From a virus, in the IMG/VR virus record IMGVR_UViG_3300025759_000098, positions 1 through 61,584 of that record: DNA of 61,584 nucleotides. One strand, written 5' to 3'. Under the pieces are notes generated by a model. That model was not told where the DNA came from. It saw only the letters and a list, made by a program, of their open reading frames with translations, and did not search any database. The position numbers and the translations under genes are program-made. Below, piece by piece: positions 1 through 7,232 of this stretch. Every line of letters begins with the position of its first letter. Position 1 is the first letter of the stretch.

Positions 1-184
1 GAGGGGGGCTAGGAGAGGGGGGGCAACACTACACCCCAATATTTATAATATGGTTTTTTTATGACATTAGCTTATTAAGAAGAATATAGTAACTACCAAA
101 TGTCACACTTTCACTTAAATAAATATTTTTCTATGTAACTATGTAAAATAGTTAACTAAATAAAGAAATATAAAACATAATATT
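1..184. other. Non-coding left end with two G runs
   Basis: No convincing gene is seen here. The first 24 bases are almost pure purine, with a G6 run at 3-8 and a G7 run at 17-23, in a genome where runs of G are otherwise very rare. The rest is A/T-rich and leads into the first plus-strand gene. If the molecule is circular, this stretch plus 61521-61584 forms the divergent intergenic region between the minus-strand and plus-strand blocks, so a promoter for the late block would be expected here; I could not identify one with confidence. The G runs could also be an assembly or sequencing artefact. Confidence 0.6.
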
Positions 185-850
185 ATGGGTAAGTTTAAAA
201 TGAAAGGACCCTCTCTATATAGAAAAGATCCTGTATCACCAATGAAACAAGATAATAGCTTAAGTGAGTATGATGAGCAGGGAACTTTTACGGGAAATGT
301 ACTACCAACGGCTAGTGATGAATTAAAAGATAACAGGTACATGACAAGTGGTGGTGAGTTTACATCAAGACCTATGAGTAAAGGAGAACAAAAGCAAGCT
401 GATTACGCTACAATGTTTACGAAAGGCAAAGGTGATAATCTTAGATATGGAGACAAATCGATACCTGGAAGAACACAGTGGATTAGAGAAAATTATGGTA
501 GAGGCTTGAGCAAGAGAGAACAAAGAAAGGCAGAAATAGCTTTTTACAAAGCACATCCTCCTTCGTCGTTTAGAGTCCCAGCAGGACAAGGTGGTGAACG
601 ACCACAGCAGGGCACACAACAACCAACAGAAACAAAACAATCTCAGAGATATACAATTGAAGAAAAAGGAGATGATCCGACAGAATTAACTAAAGCAGTA
701 TCTCAAGGATATTTTAAACGAGGACAAGGAAGTGAGTATTACAAAAACAGACCAGTACCATCTGACTTTGACGTACCAGGTGAGTATGTAGAAGCTATCA
801 CTAAATTTGATGAAGAATTCAAGAAAAAGTACCCTAACGCAAAATTATAA
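185..850 (+). CDS. FKMKG-tagged basic protein, unknown function
   Basis: 221 residues, hydrophilic and rich in Lys, Gln, Glu and Gly, with no membrane segment or recognisable enzyme domain. It opens with MGKFKMKGPSLYRK and has SPMKQ at about residues 19-23, so it carries both short modules shared by many proteins of this window (FKMKG near the start, SP-x-K shortly after). A Gln/Gly/Pro-rich linker lies around residues 135-155. It is the first gene of the plus-strand block, and the four genes after it are small proteins, three of them tagged. No function is recognised; a small virion-associated or head-packaged protein is a guess based on the company it keeps. Confidence 0.8.
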   Translation: MGKFKMKGPSLYRKDPVSPMKQDNSLSEYDEQGTFTGNVLPTASDELKDNRYMTSGGEFTSRPMSKGEQKQADYATMFTKGKGDNLRYGDKSIPGRTQWIRENYGRGLSKREQRKAEIAFYKAHPPSSFRVPAGQGGERPQQGTQQPTETKQSQRYTIEEKGDDPTELTKAVSQGYFKRGQGSEYYKNRPVPSDFDVPGEYVEAITKFDEEFKKKYPNAKL

Positions 851-873
851 ACTTTAAAGTAAAAAATAAAACA

Positions 874-1803
874 ATGGCATTTAAAATGAAAGGTGACCCA
901 TACAAAATGGGTAAAATCGCAACTAAGAATACTATGGCTCAAATGAGAACATCGTACAAGATGAAAGAAGCTATGGCTAAAATGAAACATGGAGAAAACA
1001 CTAAATCTCCCGATAAAGACGGAATTACTATGAAGAAAAATTCTCCATACCCAGCCGCTAAACCAGATTATCCAGACATCGATGGAGATGGTAACACTAC
1101 TGAGTCTATGAAAAAAGCCGCTGCTGACAAAAAGTCATCACCAGCACAAATGGAAGCAAAAAAAATAATATCAAAATCCGGAGATAAAATTATGTATGCT
1201 AAAGGTGGTAGACATTCGGCGGACGGAAGTACAAAGGAAAAAGGTAGATATACCACTTATACTAAAAAAGACGATGGTACTTATACTAAAAAAGTAGAAA
1301 CAGCTAAAAAAGGATCTAAGAGTGACGATGATAAAAAAGTAAGAAAAGAAAAAACTATTTCTGCTAAAAGAGCTGAGCGTCAAATAAAAAGAAAAGCAAG
1401 AAAAGCAGATAAAAGCGAAAGAAAAGCTGATGTTAAATTCATGAAATCACGTGCTAAACAAGCGGTAAAAGCAGGGGCTGATAAAAAGAAAGTAAGAGCT
1501 GATCTTAAAAAAATAAAAAAAGATATAAAAAATAGACCTTCAGAGCCTATTCCAACAGTCAAATCAAAAACAAAAAGGCCTACGCCAGTAACTATGAAGT
1601 CGCCTTTAGAACAAGAGAAAATTAAAAATAAAAAAAGAAAATTATCAGTATTAGATAAATTGTCTGCAGCTAGCAGGGCTATATCAACATCTGAAGGACC
1701 TTTTGGAGACACTAACTTTATGGATCGTTATAAAGAAGCAAAAAGAGGAATTAGAAAAACAGGTATAAGATCTAAAGATGCGTTAATGGGAAGCAATCGA
1801 TAA
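874..1803 (+). CDS. Lys-rich FKMKG-tagged protein with SPLEQE module
   Basis: 309 residues and extremely lysine-rich, likely binding nucleic acid or packed in the virion (inference). It starts MAFKMKGDPYKMGK. SP motifs recur inside: KNSPY near residue 55, SSPAQ near 85, and MKSPLEQEK from residue 241. The SPLEQE string returns almost unchanged in the 6011-6466 protein and as SPLEAE in the 6456-6851 protein. A DIDGDGNTTE stretch from residue 68 resembles a calcium-binding loop, although the last ligand position is not acidic. The middle is a run of KR-rich helices. No enzyme fold is recognised. It lies 23 nt after the preceding gene and has an A-rich leader with no Shine-Dalgarno. Confidence 0.82.
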   Translation: MAFKMKGDPYKMGKIATKNTMAQMRTSYKMKEAMAKMKHGENTKSPDKDGITMKKNSPYPAAKPDYPDIDGDGNTTESMKKAAADKKSSPAQMEAKKIISKSGDKIMYAKGGRHSADGSTKEKGRYTTYTKKDDGTYTKKVETAKKGSKSDDDKKVRKEKTISAKRAERQIKRKARKADKSERKADVKFMKSRAKQAVKAGADKKKVRADLKKIKKDIKNRPSEPIPTVKSKTKRPTPVTMKSPLEQEKIKNKKRKLSVLDKLSAASRAISTSEGPFGDTNFMDRYKEAKRGIRKTGIRSKDALMGSNR

Positions 1804-1831
1804 ATAAATTATTAACCATAAATAAAACGTT

Positions 1832-2083
1832 ATGTCAGGATTTAAAATGAAAGGAAGCCCAATGCAGAGAAACTTTGGTGTAGGAGCTTCACCAGTGAAA
1901 CACGGTGACGGTTCTTGGGGTGGAACAGACGAAGCGCCTGTAGTAGAAAATGTTATGGAGAAAAAGGCTCAAGCTAGACAAACAAAAAAAGTACCTCAAC
2001 CGCCACCAAGAACAGAATTTCACACAGACAAAACATATGCGCTAACATTAGCTAAATGGAAGCGTGATAATGGAATAGAATAA
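1832..2083 (+). CDS. Small FKMKG/SPVKHG-tagged protein
   Basis: 83 residues. It begins MSGFKMKGSPMQRN and contains ASPVKHGDGS at about residues 20-29, the clearest example of the two shared modules in tandem; a near copy (SSPTKHGS) is in the protein at 41925-42572. The rest is short, hydrophilic and Pro/Lys-rich and has no recognised domain. The leader ATTATTAACCATAAATAAAA upstream is nearly repeated before the next gene (2116), suggesting co-regulated or duplicated initiation regions. Function unknown. Confidence 0.75.
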   Translation: MSGFKMKGSPMQRNFGVGASPVKHGDGSWGGTDEAPVVENVMEKKAQARQTKKVPQPPPRTEFHTDKTYALTLAKWKRDNGIE

Positions 2084-2115
2084 CAAAATAATTATTAACC
2101 AAAAATAAAACCAAA

Positions 2116-2406
2116 ATGACCTATTTGTATTACAAGACCAGTACACTAACTGGCAACCAAAAACCTAATGAAAAAACTATTAACCAATGGAAACATCTTT
2201 CAGATAAAAAGAACTGGAGGATAACTCAATTAGCTAATGGTTATTATCAAACCGAAGTGTCTGAACCAGAAACCGATAATTGGCACGCGGTAACAAGAAG
2301 AGAAACAATAGAAGGTGCCGAAGCCGCTATTGAAGGTAGCATCGAGCACTTTTCTAAGAAACTAGAGTCTGTAAAAGGACCTAAAGTAATAAAAACTTTT
2401 AAATAA
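2116..2406 (+). CDS. Conserved small phage protein, unknown function
   Basis: 96 residues, starting MTYLYYKTSTLTG. It lacks the FKMKG tag although it sits among tagged genes. The middle (WRITQLANGYYQTE) looks like a compact beta fold, and the second half (residues 58-85, RRETIEGAEAAIEGSIEHF) is a predicted amphipathic helix. I have an impression of similar short proteins in marine phages but cannot name a family. It is separated from the neighbouring genes by 32 and 7 nt and is probably co-transcribed with them. Confidence 0.75.
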   Translation: MTYLYYKTSTLTGNQKPNEKTINQWKHLSDKKNWRITQLANGYYQTEVSEPETDNWHAVTRRETIEGAEAAIEGSIEHFSKKLESVKGPKVIKTFK

Positions 2407-2413
2407 AAAAAAT

Positions 2414-2944
2414 ATGGCGTATAAACAAAAAGGTTTTCCAATGCACTCTGTGTCTGCTTTAAAAATGGAAGAGCCTAGAATAGCGAGACGTAGACAAACA
2501 GATTCAGGTATGATGGATAAACCGCAACAGCGTGAAGCTAGATTGGAACGACCAGAAAGAGATCCAATGGCAGAAATGCGTAGAAAAAAACTACAAGGAT
2601 TAATGGACGAACCAGTAAAACCACCAGTTGAAAGATCAATGGTTGAAGAATCAATGATGAAAGGTGCTAATATAGGTGGAGCTGTATCTCCTAGTCAAGT
2701 TGAGACTACACAAAGTACTAGTGGAATGCCTACGTTTAATATCTCTGATTTAGAGGGTGTATCTGATAAGAGAAAATCTATAGCTTATGGTAACATTGCT
2801 GACACACCTAAAAATCAAGCGTTAATACAGAAACAACAAGAATTAAACGAGTGGAAAAATAATAATCCAGATATGTCAGACGCAGATTTTGCTAATTGGC
2901 AAAAACAGATGAATCTAATACGGTCTCAGTTTACTCATAACTAA
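2414..2944 (+). CDS. Tag-variant (MAYKQKGFP) protein, unknown function
   Basis: 176 residues. The N-terminus MAYKQKGFPMHSVSALKMEE is a diverged form of the FKMKG-x-P tag. A charged Arg/Glu-rich helix (about residues 22-75) follows, then a Ser/Thr/Met-rich middle and a C-terminal helix with NEWKNNNPDMSDADFANWQK. There is no membrane segment or catalytic motif. It is the last tagged protein before the chaperonin pair, with a leader of repeated TTTAA units between the two. Function unknown; the tag relates it to its upstream neighbours. Confidence 0.78.
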   Translation: MAYKQKGFPMHSVSALKMEEPRIARRRQTDSGMMDKPQQREARLERPERDPMAEMRRKKLQGLMDEPVKPPVERSMVEESMMKGANIGGAVSPSQVETTQSTSGMPTFNISDLEGVSDKRKSIAYGNIADTPKNQALIQKQQELNEWKNNNPDMSDADFANWQKQMNLIRSQFTHN

Positions 2945-2956
2945 TAGAACGCGTAA

Positions 2957-2981
2957 AAAATTTAATTTAATTTAATAAAAT
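2957..2981 (+). promoter_or_regulatory. A/T pentamer-repeat leader before groEL-like gene
   Basis: The 25 bases before the chaperonin start are A/T only and contain a three-fold TTTAA repeat. There is no Shine-Dalgarno. Nearly the same element precedes the gene at 8826 (8803-8820) and, on the other strand, the RNR-side gene at 47836 and its surroundings. A/T-rich, SD-free leaders of this kind are typical translation start regions in Bacteroidota. Confidence 0.5.
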
Positions 2982-4547
2982 ATGGAATACAATCTACCTA
3001 GCGAGATTGTCAAAGACTTAAACTTTGGCAATGACGCTAAAAAACGAATAATTGCTGGTGTTCATAAGCTAGCACAAGCCGTAAAATCCACACTAGGCGC
3101 TTCTGGTAAGTGCGTAATATACGAAGATGGACGCGGTAAACCGGTTATCACAAAAGACGGAGTAACAGTAGCAGAATCTGTTGTCTTGTTTGATCCGGTT
3201 GAAAACATGGGAGCTACACTTATTAAAGAAGCAGCAAGAAATACTGTAAAAGAAGCCGGAGATGGTACTACTACAGCTACAGTTCTTGCTGAAGCCCTCA
3301 TAAAACAAGTTAACCACGAAAAATACCATGGTACTTCTATAAGAGAAATAAAAGAAGGTATCAATTCTTGTCTTGAAAAAGTAAATAATTACCTAAATGG
3401 CGCTAAAATAGACGTAAAAGGTAACATGTTACACAATGTTAGCGCTATTAGCTGTAATAACGACAAAGAATTAGGTAAAATTATATCAGAAGCTTACGAA
3501 AAAGTAGGTGAAAACGGTGTAGTTTTAATGGAAGAGTCACCAACAGAAGAAACTTACGTTGAGATTGTTGATGGAGCGCAAATAGAGTGTGGTTTAACAT
3601 CACCTCACTTTATAACAGATACTGAAAAACAAAGATCTGTACTAGAAAATCCATATATTCTTATTGTAGAGTCAGAAATACCTAACGTTAGAAAAATACA
3701 AAACGTATTAGAGTTCGTAATTAAGCAAAACCGAGCTTTACTTATAGTAGCTTCAGTAGCACAGCAGGTAAAGTCAGCGCTTTTAATGAATAAAGTTAAA
3801 GGTAATATCAAAGTAAACATAATAGACTTACCAGGCTTTGGTCCTACTAAGAGAGACACTGTAAAAGATTTAGCTATTTTAACAAATGCCATTGTTATAA
3901 ACGAAGAGCTAGGTGATGATTTAGACGGTATATCACTAGATGTGCTAGGTGAAGCTAAGAAAACTGTTACCGAAGACAGAAATACTATAATAACTACTTT
4001 AGACACTGATCAAGAGATAGAAGAAAGAATAAAAGAAGTACATAAACTAATAAAAAAAGAAAAGAACGGTTATATAAAGAAAAAACTAGAAGAAAGACTA
4101 GCTTTATTATCAGGTTCTGTAGGTGTTATAAAGGTTGGTGCTGATTCAAAAGTAGAGCTAAAAGAAAAGAAAGATAGAGTAGAAGATGCTATATATGCCA
4201 CAAAGGCGGCCTTAAAAGAAGGTATCGTACCAGGAGGTGGTGTAGCGCTATTAAACGCATCGGAAAGAGTATGCTCTGAGAATATAGGTGAAACAATACT
4301 ATTAAACGCTATTACAGCTCCTTGTGAAACTATATTATCTAACGCTGGTATAGAAAAAGAAGGAGAACTTGCTGAAGGCCGTGGTATTGATGTTGTAACT
4401 GGTAAAGAGGTTGACATGGTAGAGTTTGGTATCATAGATCCAGTACTTGTTACTAAGACAGCACTTAAAAATGCCGTTTCTGTTGTAACTACTATTATAT
4501 CCGCTGATTGTGTAATTTCAAATATTAGACTAAATGAAGGCAGTTAA
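2982..4547 (+). CDS. groEL: GroEL-like chaperonin
   Basis: 521 residues, against about 545 in bacterial GroEL. It aligns along its whole length: KDLNFGNDAKKRIIAGVHKL at the start, the nucleotide-binding signature GDGTTTATVLAEAL near residues 87-100, the apical domain in the middle, and KVELKEKKDRVEDAIYATKA, which holds the aspartate equivalent to the catalytic D398, followed by PGGGVALL. It lacks the C-terminal GGM tail, and the usual LGPKGR is replaced by TLGASGK. The host form would make a 14-mer folding cage; here it probably folds capsid or tail proteins, or replaces the host machine. The co-chaperonin gene overlaps its 3' end by 14 nt, showing that the pair works together. Confidence 0.96.
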   Translation: MEYNLPSEIVKDLNFGNDAKKRIIAGVHKLAQAVKSTLGASGKCVIYEDGRGKPVITKDGVTVAESVVLFDPVENMGATLIKEAARNTVKEAGDGTTTATVLAEALIKQVNHEKYHGTSIREIKEGINSCLEKVNNYLNGAKIDVKGNMLHNVSAISCNNDKELGKIISEAYEKVGENGVVLMEESPTEETYVEIVDGAQIECGLTSPHFITDTEKQRSVLENPYILIVESEIPNVRKIQNVLEFVIKQNRALLIVASVAQQVKSALLMNKVKGNIKVNIIDLPGFGPTKRDTVKDLAILTNAIVINEELGDDLDGISLDVLGEAKKTVTEDRNTIITTLDTDQEIEERIKEVHKLIKKEKNGYIKKKLEERLALLSGSVGVIKVGADSKVELKEKKDRVEDAIYATKAALKEGIVPGGGVALLNASERVCSENIGETILLNAITAPCETILSNAGIEKEGELAEGRGIDVVTGKEVDMVEFGIIDPVLVTKTALKNAVSVVTTIISADCVISNIRLNEGS

Positions 4548-4791
4548 TTATTACATAATCATAGATCAAATAAAAGATGAGCCTAAGAAAGTTGGTGGAT
4601 TAATACTAACAGAAAGTGTAGATGATGACAATAGGTACTTAAAAGCTAAAGTTATATCTATTGGTAATCTTGTAGAAGGAGTATGTATTAACGATGTTAT
4701 ATATTACGATAAACACGCAGGCCACGGTATACAACATAAAGATAAATTTTACCACGTTATAAAACAACAAGACGTGGTACTTATAGATTAG
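4534..4791 (+). CDS. groES: GroES-like co-chaperonin
   Basis: 85 residues, slightly shorter than GroES (97). The fold order is right: an N-terminal strand NYYIIIDQI, a mobile-loop-like segment KKVGGLILTES matching the GGIVL loop of GroES, a second strand KAKVISIG, then NDVIYYDKHAGHGIQHKDKFY and a final strand QQDVVLID. It should cap the ring made by the overlapping upstream GroEL-like protein. The 14-nt overlap suggests translational coupling and fixed stoichiometry. Assignment is by pattern and context; overall identity to bacterial GroES is low. Confidence 0.88.
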   Translation: MKAVNYYIIIDQIKDEPKKVGGLILTESVDDDNRYLKAKVISIGNLVEGVCINDVIYYDKHAGHGIQHKDKFYHVIKQQDVVLID

Positions 4792-4869
4792 ACCTAAGCC
4801 AGAAACCAAAAACCTTAAACTTAAAACAAACAAACAATTAACCTAATTATTAACTAAAAAATTACAATT

Positions 4870-5178
4870 ATGAAAATGTTTCATTTTGTTGACGCTGCAG
4901 GTACAGACGAACACATTGTACCTATTTCAGAGATCAAAACCATTAAAGTAGCTGATGCGACTTCGGTGATTATATATATCACATCTTTTGATCCAGCTGT
5001 AGCAGCTTATGGTAACGTTGATTTAACAGTTACATCTGGTAAATCTGACGAAGTTGCTTTAAGATTAGCGGAGTACATGTCATCAACTAGTATTGGTGGT
5101 AATAACACGCTTACTATTAAAGCATCTACAGCTCCATTTACAGAAATAAGCGCAGTTGCATGGACTGATGGTGCTTAA
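4870..5178 (+). CDS. Small beta-rich protein, possible virion component
   Basis: 102 residues, neutral, with alternating hydrophobic strands and many Ser, Thr and Ala, the look of a small beta-sandwich structural protein. It begins MKMFHFVDAAGTDEHIVPIS and ends ISAVAWTDGA. No signal peptide or enzyme motif is present. A 78-nt A/T leader with TAATTATTAACTAAAAAATT precedes it, longer than most gaps here and similar to leaders of other probable structural genes, which hints at strong expression. I do not recognise the family. Confidence 0.75.
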   Translation: MKMFHFVDAAGTDEHIVPISEIKTIKVADATSVIIYITSFDPAVAAYGNVDLTVTSGKSDEVALRLAEYMSSTSIGGNNTLTIKASTAPFTEISAVAWTDGA

Positions 5179-5184
5179 TCTTAA

Positions 5185-5625
5185 ATGAGATTAACCGCGC
5201 AAGATCTGCGTGAAATGAATATCCTTAAGTATTACAGGCTCACAAGAAAGTGGGCTTGTAAGACTTACGGATTAACAGATGCAGATTTAGAATTATTAAT
5301 TTACTTAGATTGTAAAGGAAGATTTACACGAAACGAATTTATAGATGGTACTTATACCATGAGCTGGGATAAAAACCGGTGGGAAAAACTAAGAAGAGAA
5401 GGTTGGATAGAAACTTGGAGACACAGAAACAGAACTACAATAAAGTTTTCGGTGTTTAAAACCTCGTTCAAATGTTCTCAGTTAATAAGTAGAATATATA
5501 GAATACTTTTAGGACAAGAAGACCTACCTACTTCAGAGAGAAGTAAGTTTTATAATAACAAATCATATACAGATAAAGTTTATAATAAAGCTATAGATGA
5601 TATGATAAAAGATAAAGACAGATAA
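5185..5625 (+). CDS. Winged-helix (MarR-like) DNA-binding protein
   Basis: 146 residues. GLTDADLELLIYLDCKGRFT near residues 29-48 followed by the predicted recognition helix and a wing (KLRREGWIETWRHRNRTTIK, about 71-90) gives a MarR-like winged-helix layout. The C-terminus is a charged helix. No effector domain is seen. It may regulate late transcription or be a DNA-associated virion protein. It begins 6 nt after the preceding gene and ends just before a tagged gene, so it is part of the same transcription unit. Fold assignment is moderate; role unknown. Confidence 0.72.
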   Translation: MRLTAQDLREMNILKYYRLTRKWACKTYGLTDADLELLIYLDCKGRFTRNEFIDGTYTMSWDKNRWEKLRREGWIETWRHRNRTTIKFSVFKTSFKCSQLISRIYRILLGQEDLPTSERSKFYNNKSYTDKVYNKAIDDMIKDKDR

Positions 5626-5626
5626 T

Positions 5627-6001
5627 ATGGCATTTAAAATGAAAGGCTTTCCTATGATACAAGGATCTTCGCCTGCAAAGAACTACAATAATTTACAAAA
5701 CTATAAAGTGTTTAATATGGGCAATAAACCTGATGGTCCATTTAAACAAGACGACACACCGGGATCACAAAACCCTAAATTTCCAGAAGTAGTGTACACT
5801 ATAGATGGTAAGGCAGTTAAAAGTATTGATATCAACGAAGGGCGGTTAGATTTAAAACCAAGTATAGGGCCAAAAGGAAAATATGTAAACTATGATAAAG
5901 GTGATGGTACAAAAATAAAATACTACTACAAAAACCCTGTAAAAGCACCAGATCAAGGTAAGTTTAGTGATTTAGAAAAATACGACGACGATAAAAACTA
6001 A
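5627..6001 (+). CDS. FKMKG-tagged small protein
   Basis: 124 residues. It begins MAFKMKGFPMIQGSSPAKNY, carrying the tag, the P at +8 and the SPAK module within 18 residues. The rest is Lys/Asp/Gly-rich, with a strand-rich patch (VVYTIDGKAVKSIDINEG) and a basic C-terminus. At the DNA level its first 20 bases match the start of the 874 gene exactly, although the proteins diverge afterwards. Function unknown. Confidence 0.78.
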   Translation: MAFKMKGFPMIQGSSPAKNYNNLQNYKVFNMGNKPDGPFKQDDTPGSQNPKFPEVVYTIDGKAVKSIDINEGRLDLKPSIGPKGKYVNYDKGDGTKIKYYYKNPVKAPDQGKFSDLEKYDDDKN

Positions 6002-6010
6002 AATACAACT

Positions 6011-6466
6011 ATGGGATTTAAAATGAAATACAAAAACCTCCAAGAGGTAGTAAATCAATTAAGAAATGCCGTAAAAGCGCACGGCAAACAAGCTGATGTT
6101 GTAGAGAAGCATATAAAAGAGATGGATAAAAAGTCACCTTTAGAGCAAGAAGATGATCCAGGCTATACTGGTCTTAACTTCGACCCATCCGCTAGCTACA
6201 CTACAACAGGTGTTAAAATACCTGGTTTTAGAGATTTTGTTAGTTTAGAGCAGCAGAAAGCTATTAATAAAAGAATAGACGAAAGAAGGGCTAAAAAAAG
6301 AAAACAAAAAGAATTTAAAGAATTAGAAGAAGCAGGAGGAGGTAAACTTTCTCAAGAACAGTTAGATTATCAAAGATCAACAACAGATCCCGAGGCAGTA
6401 GTAAAAACACCTGGTGATGAGGAAAACGTGTTAAACATAAACACTAGTAGTAACTATGGCATTTAA
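6011..6466 (+). CDS. FKMK-tagged helical protein with SPLEQE module
   Basis: 151 residues. It opens MGFKMKYKNLQEVV, a tag variant without the following Gly-Pro. A predicted helix (residues 9-40) leads to KKSPLEQEDDPGYTG near residue 42, the same SPLEQE string as in the 874-1803 protein. A charged helix rich in Lys/Arg/Glu (about 85-120) follows. No catalytic motif is seen. It overlaps the next gene, which encodes a probable metallopeptidase, by 11 nt, so the two are likely made together and may act together (inference). Confidence 0.77.
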   Translation: MGFKMKYKNLQEVVNQLRNAVKAHGKQADVVEKHIKEMDKKSPLEQEDDPGYTGLNFDPSASYTTTGVKIPGFRDFVSLEQQKAINKRIDERRAKKRKQKEFKELEEAGGGKLSQEQLDYQRSTTDPEAVVKTPGDEENVLNINTSSNYGI

Positions 6467-6851
6467 GATTAACAAATCAATAGTAAGAGGTACTGGTGAG
6501 CATAAAGATCTAGTGTTTAAAATGAAAAGAAAAAAACTAGGTAATGGTATTGCTGGTGAAGCTAATAATGACGGTACAATATTTGTTAGTAAAGACATAC
6601 CTAAAAATAGTCCTTTAGAAGCGGAAGTAGTTGCTCACGAAGGAGATCATATGCTACGTATGGAAACTGGTGAGTTAGGGTATGATGACAACTCTGTAAC
6701 TTGGAGAGGTAATAAATATCCTAGAAAAGACGGTAAAATAAAATATAAGGGGTCATGGAAGCCCGAAGGTGATAAATCATTTCCATGGGAAAAATTAGCG
6801 TACAAAGTAGGTACGAAAGCTAAAAAAGAAGCTACAAAAAAAAATAAATAA
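6456..6851 (+). CDS. Putative small HExxH metallopeptidase, tag-bearing
   Basis: 131 residues. VVAHEGDHMLRME carries an HExxH zinc motif (H61, E62, H65), and PWEKLAY near the C-terminus supplies E112 as a plausible third ligand. The intervening GYDDNSVTWRGNKYPRKDGK resembles a conserved stretch I associate with small putative zincin proteins of Bacteroidetes phages. The start MAFKINK is a degenerate tag and a perfect VFKMKRKK occurs at residues 20-27. KNSPLEAE sits directly before the zinc motif. It overlaps the upstream gene by 11 nt. No signal peptide, so it would act in the cytoplasm or prohead. Peptidase activity is inferred from motif only. Confidence 0.7.
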   Translation: MAFKINKSIVRGTGEHKDLVFKMKRKKLGNGIAGEANNDGTIFVSKDIPKNSPLEAEVVAHEGDHMLRMETGELGYDDNSVTWRGNKYPRKDGKIKYKGSWKPEGDKSFPWEKLAYKVGTKAKKEATKKNK

Positions 6852-6853
6852 AA

Positions 6854-7231
6854 ATGGCAAGAAAATCAAAAGCAAAATTTAAAATGAAGGGTCACACCCT
6901 TCCTGGTATAAACCAAAAATCAGAAACACCAAATTTAAAAGATGGTAGATCACCTTCTTCTGCATTTCAAATGGAAACAAGTGGTGACAGTCCAAATAAG
7001 TTTTTAGGAGCTGGATTAATTGGTGCTGGTATTGGAGCATTAGGAAAAACTAAGTTTGGTAAAAATATAATGAACAAAGGTAAAGGATTACTAGGTGGTG
7101 TAGCTGGTAAAATATTCGGTGGTAAAGGTGGTGGAGGTGACGCTGGAGCTGCAGGAGGTCTTAAAGAAAAAATGGCTCAAAAAGTAGATGAAAAAGTAGA
7201 CGAGGCAGTAGAAGGAGCTTTAGAAGAATAG
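6854..7231 (+). CDS. FKMKG-tagged Gly-rich protein
   Basis: 125 residues in three parts: a basic start with the tag at residues 8-13 (AKFKMKGHTLPG) and RSPSSAFQM downstream, a glycine-rich, weakly hydrophobic middle (about 50-90, repeated GAGLIGAGIGALG and GKGLLGGVAGK) and an acidic/basic C-terminal helix (KMAQKVDEKVDEAVEGAL). The glycine-alanine middle could insert in or fold back on a membrane. It is adjacent to the holin-like gene, one base apart, so a part in membrane permeabilisation or ejection is possible but unproven. Confidence 0.72.
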   Translation: MARKSKAKFKMKGHTLPGINQKSETPNLKDGRSPSSAFQMETSGDSPNKFLGAGLIGAGIGALGKTKFGKNIMNKGKGLLGGVAGKIFGGKGGGGDAGAAGGLKEKMAQKVDEKVDEAVEGALEE

Positions 7232-7232
7232 T

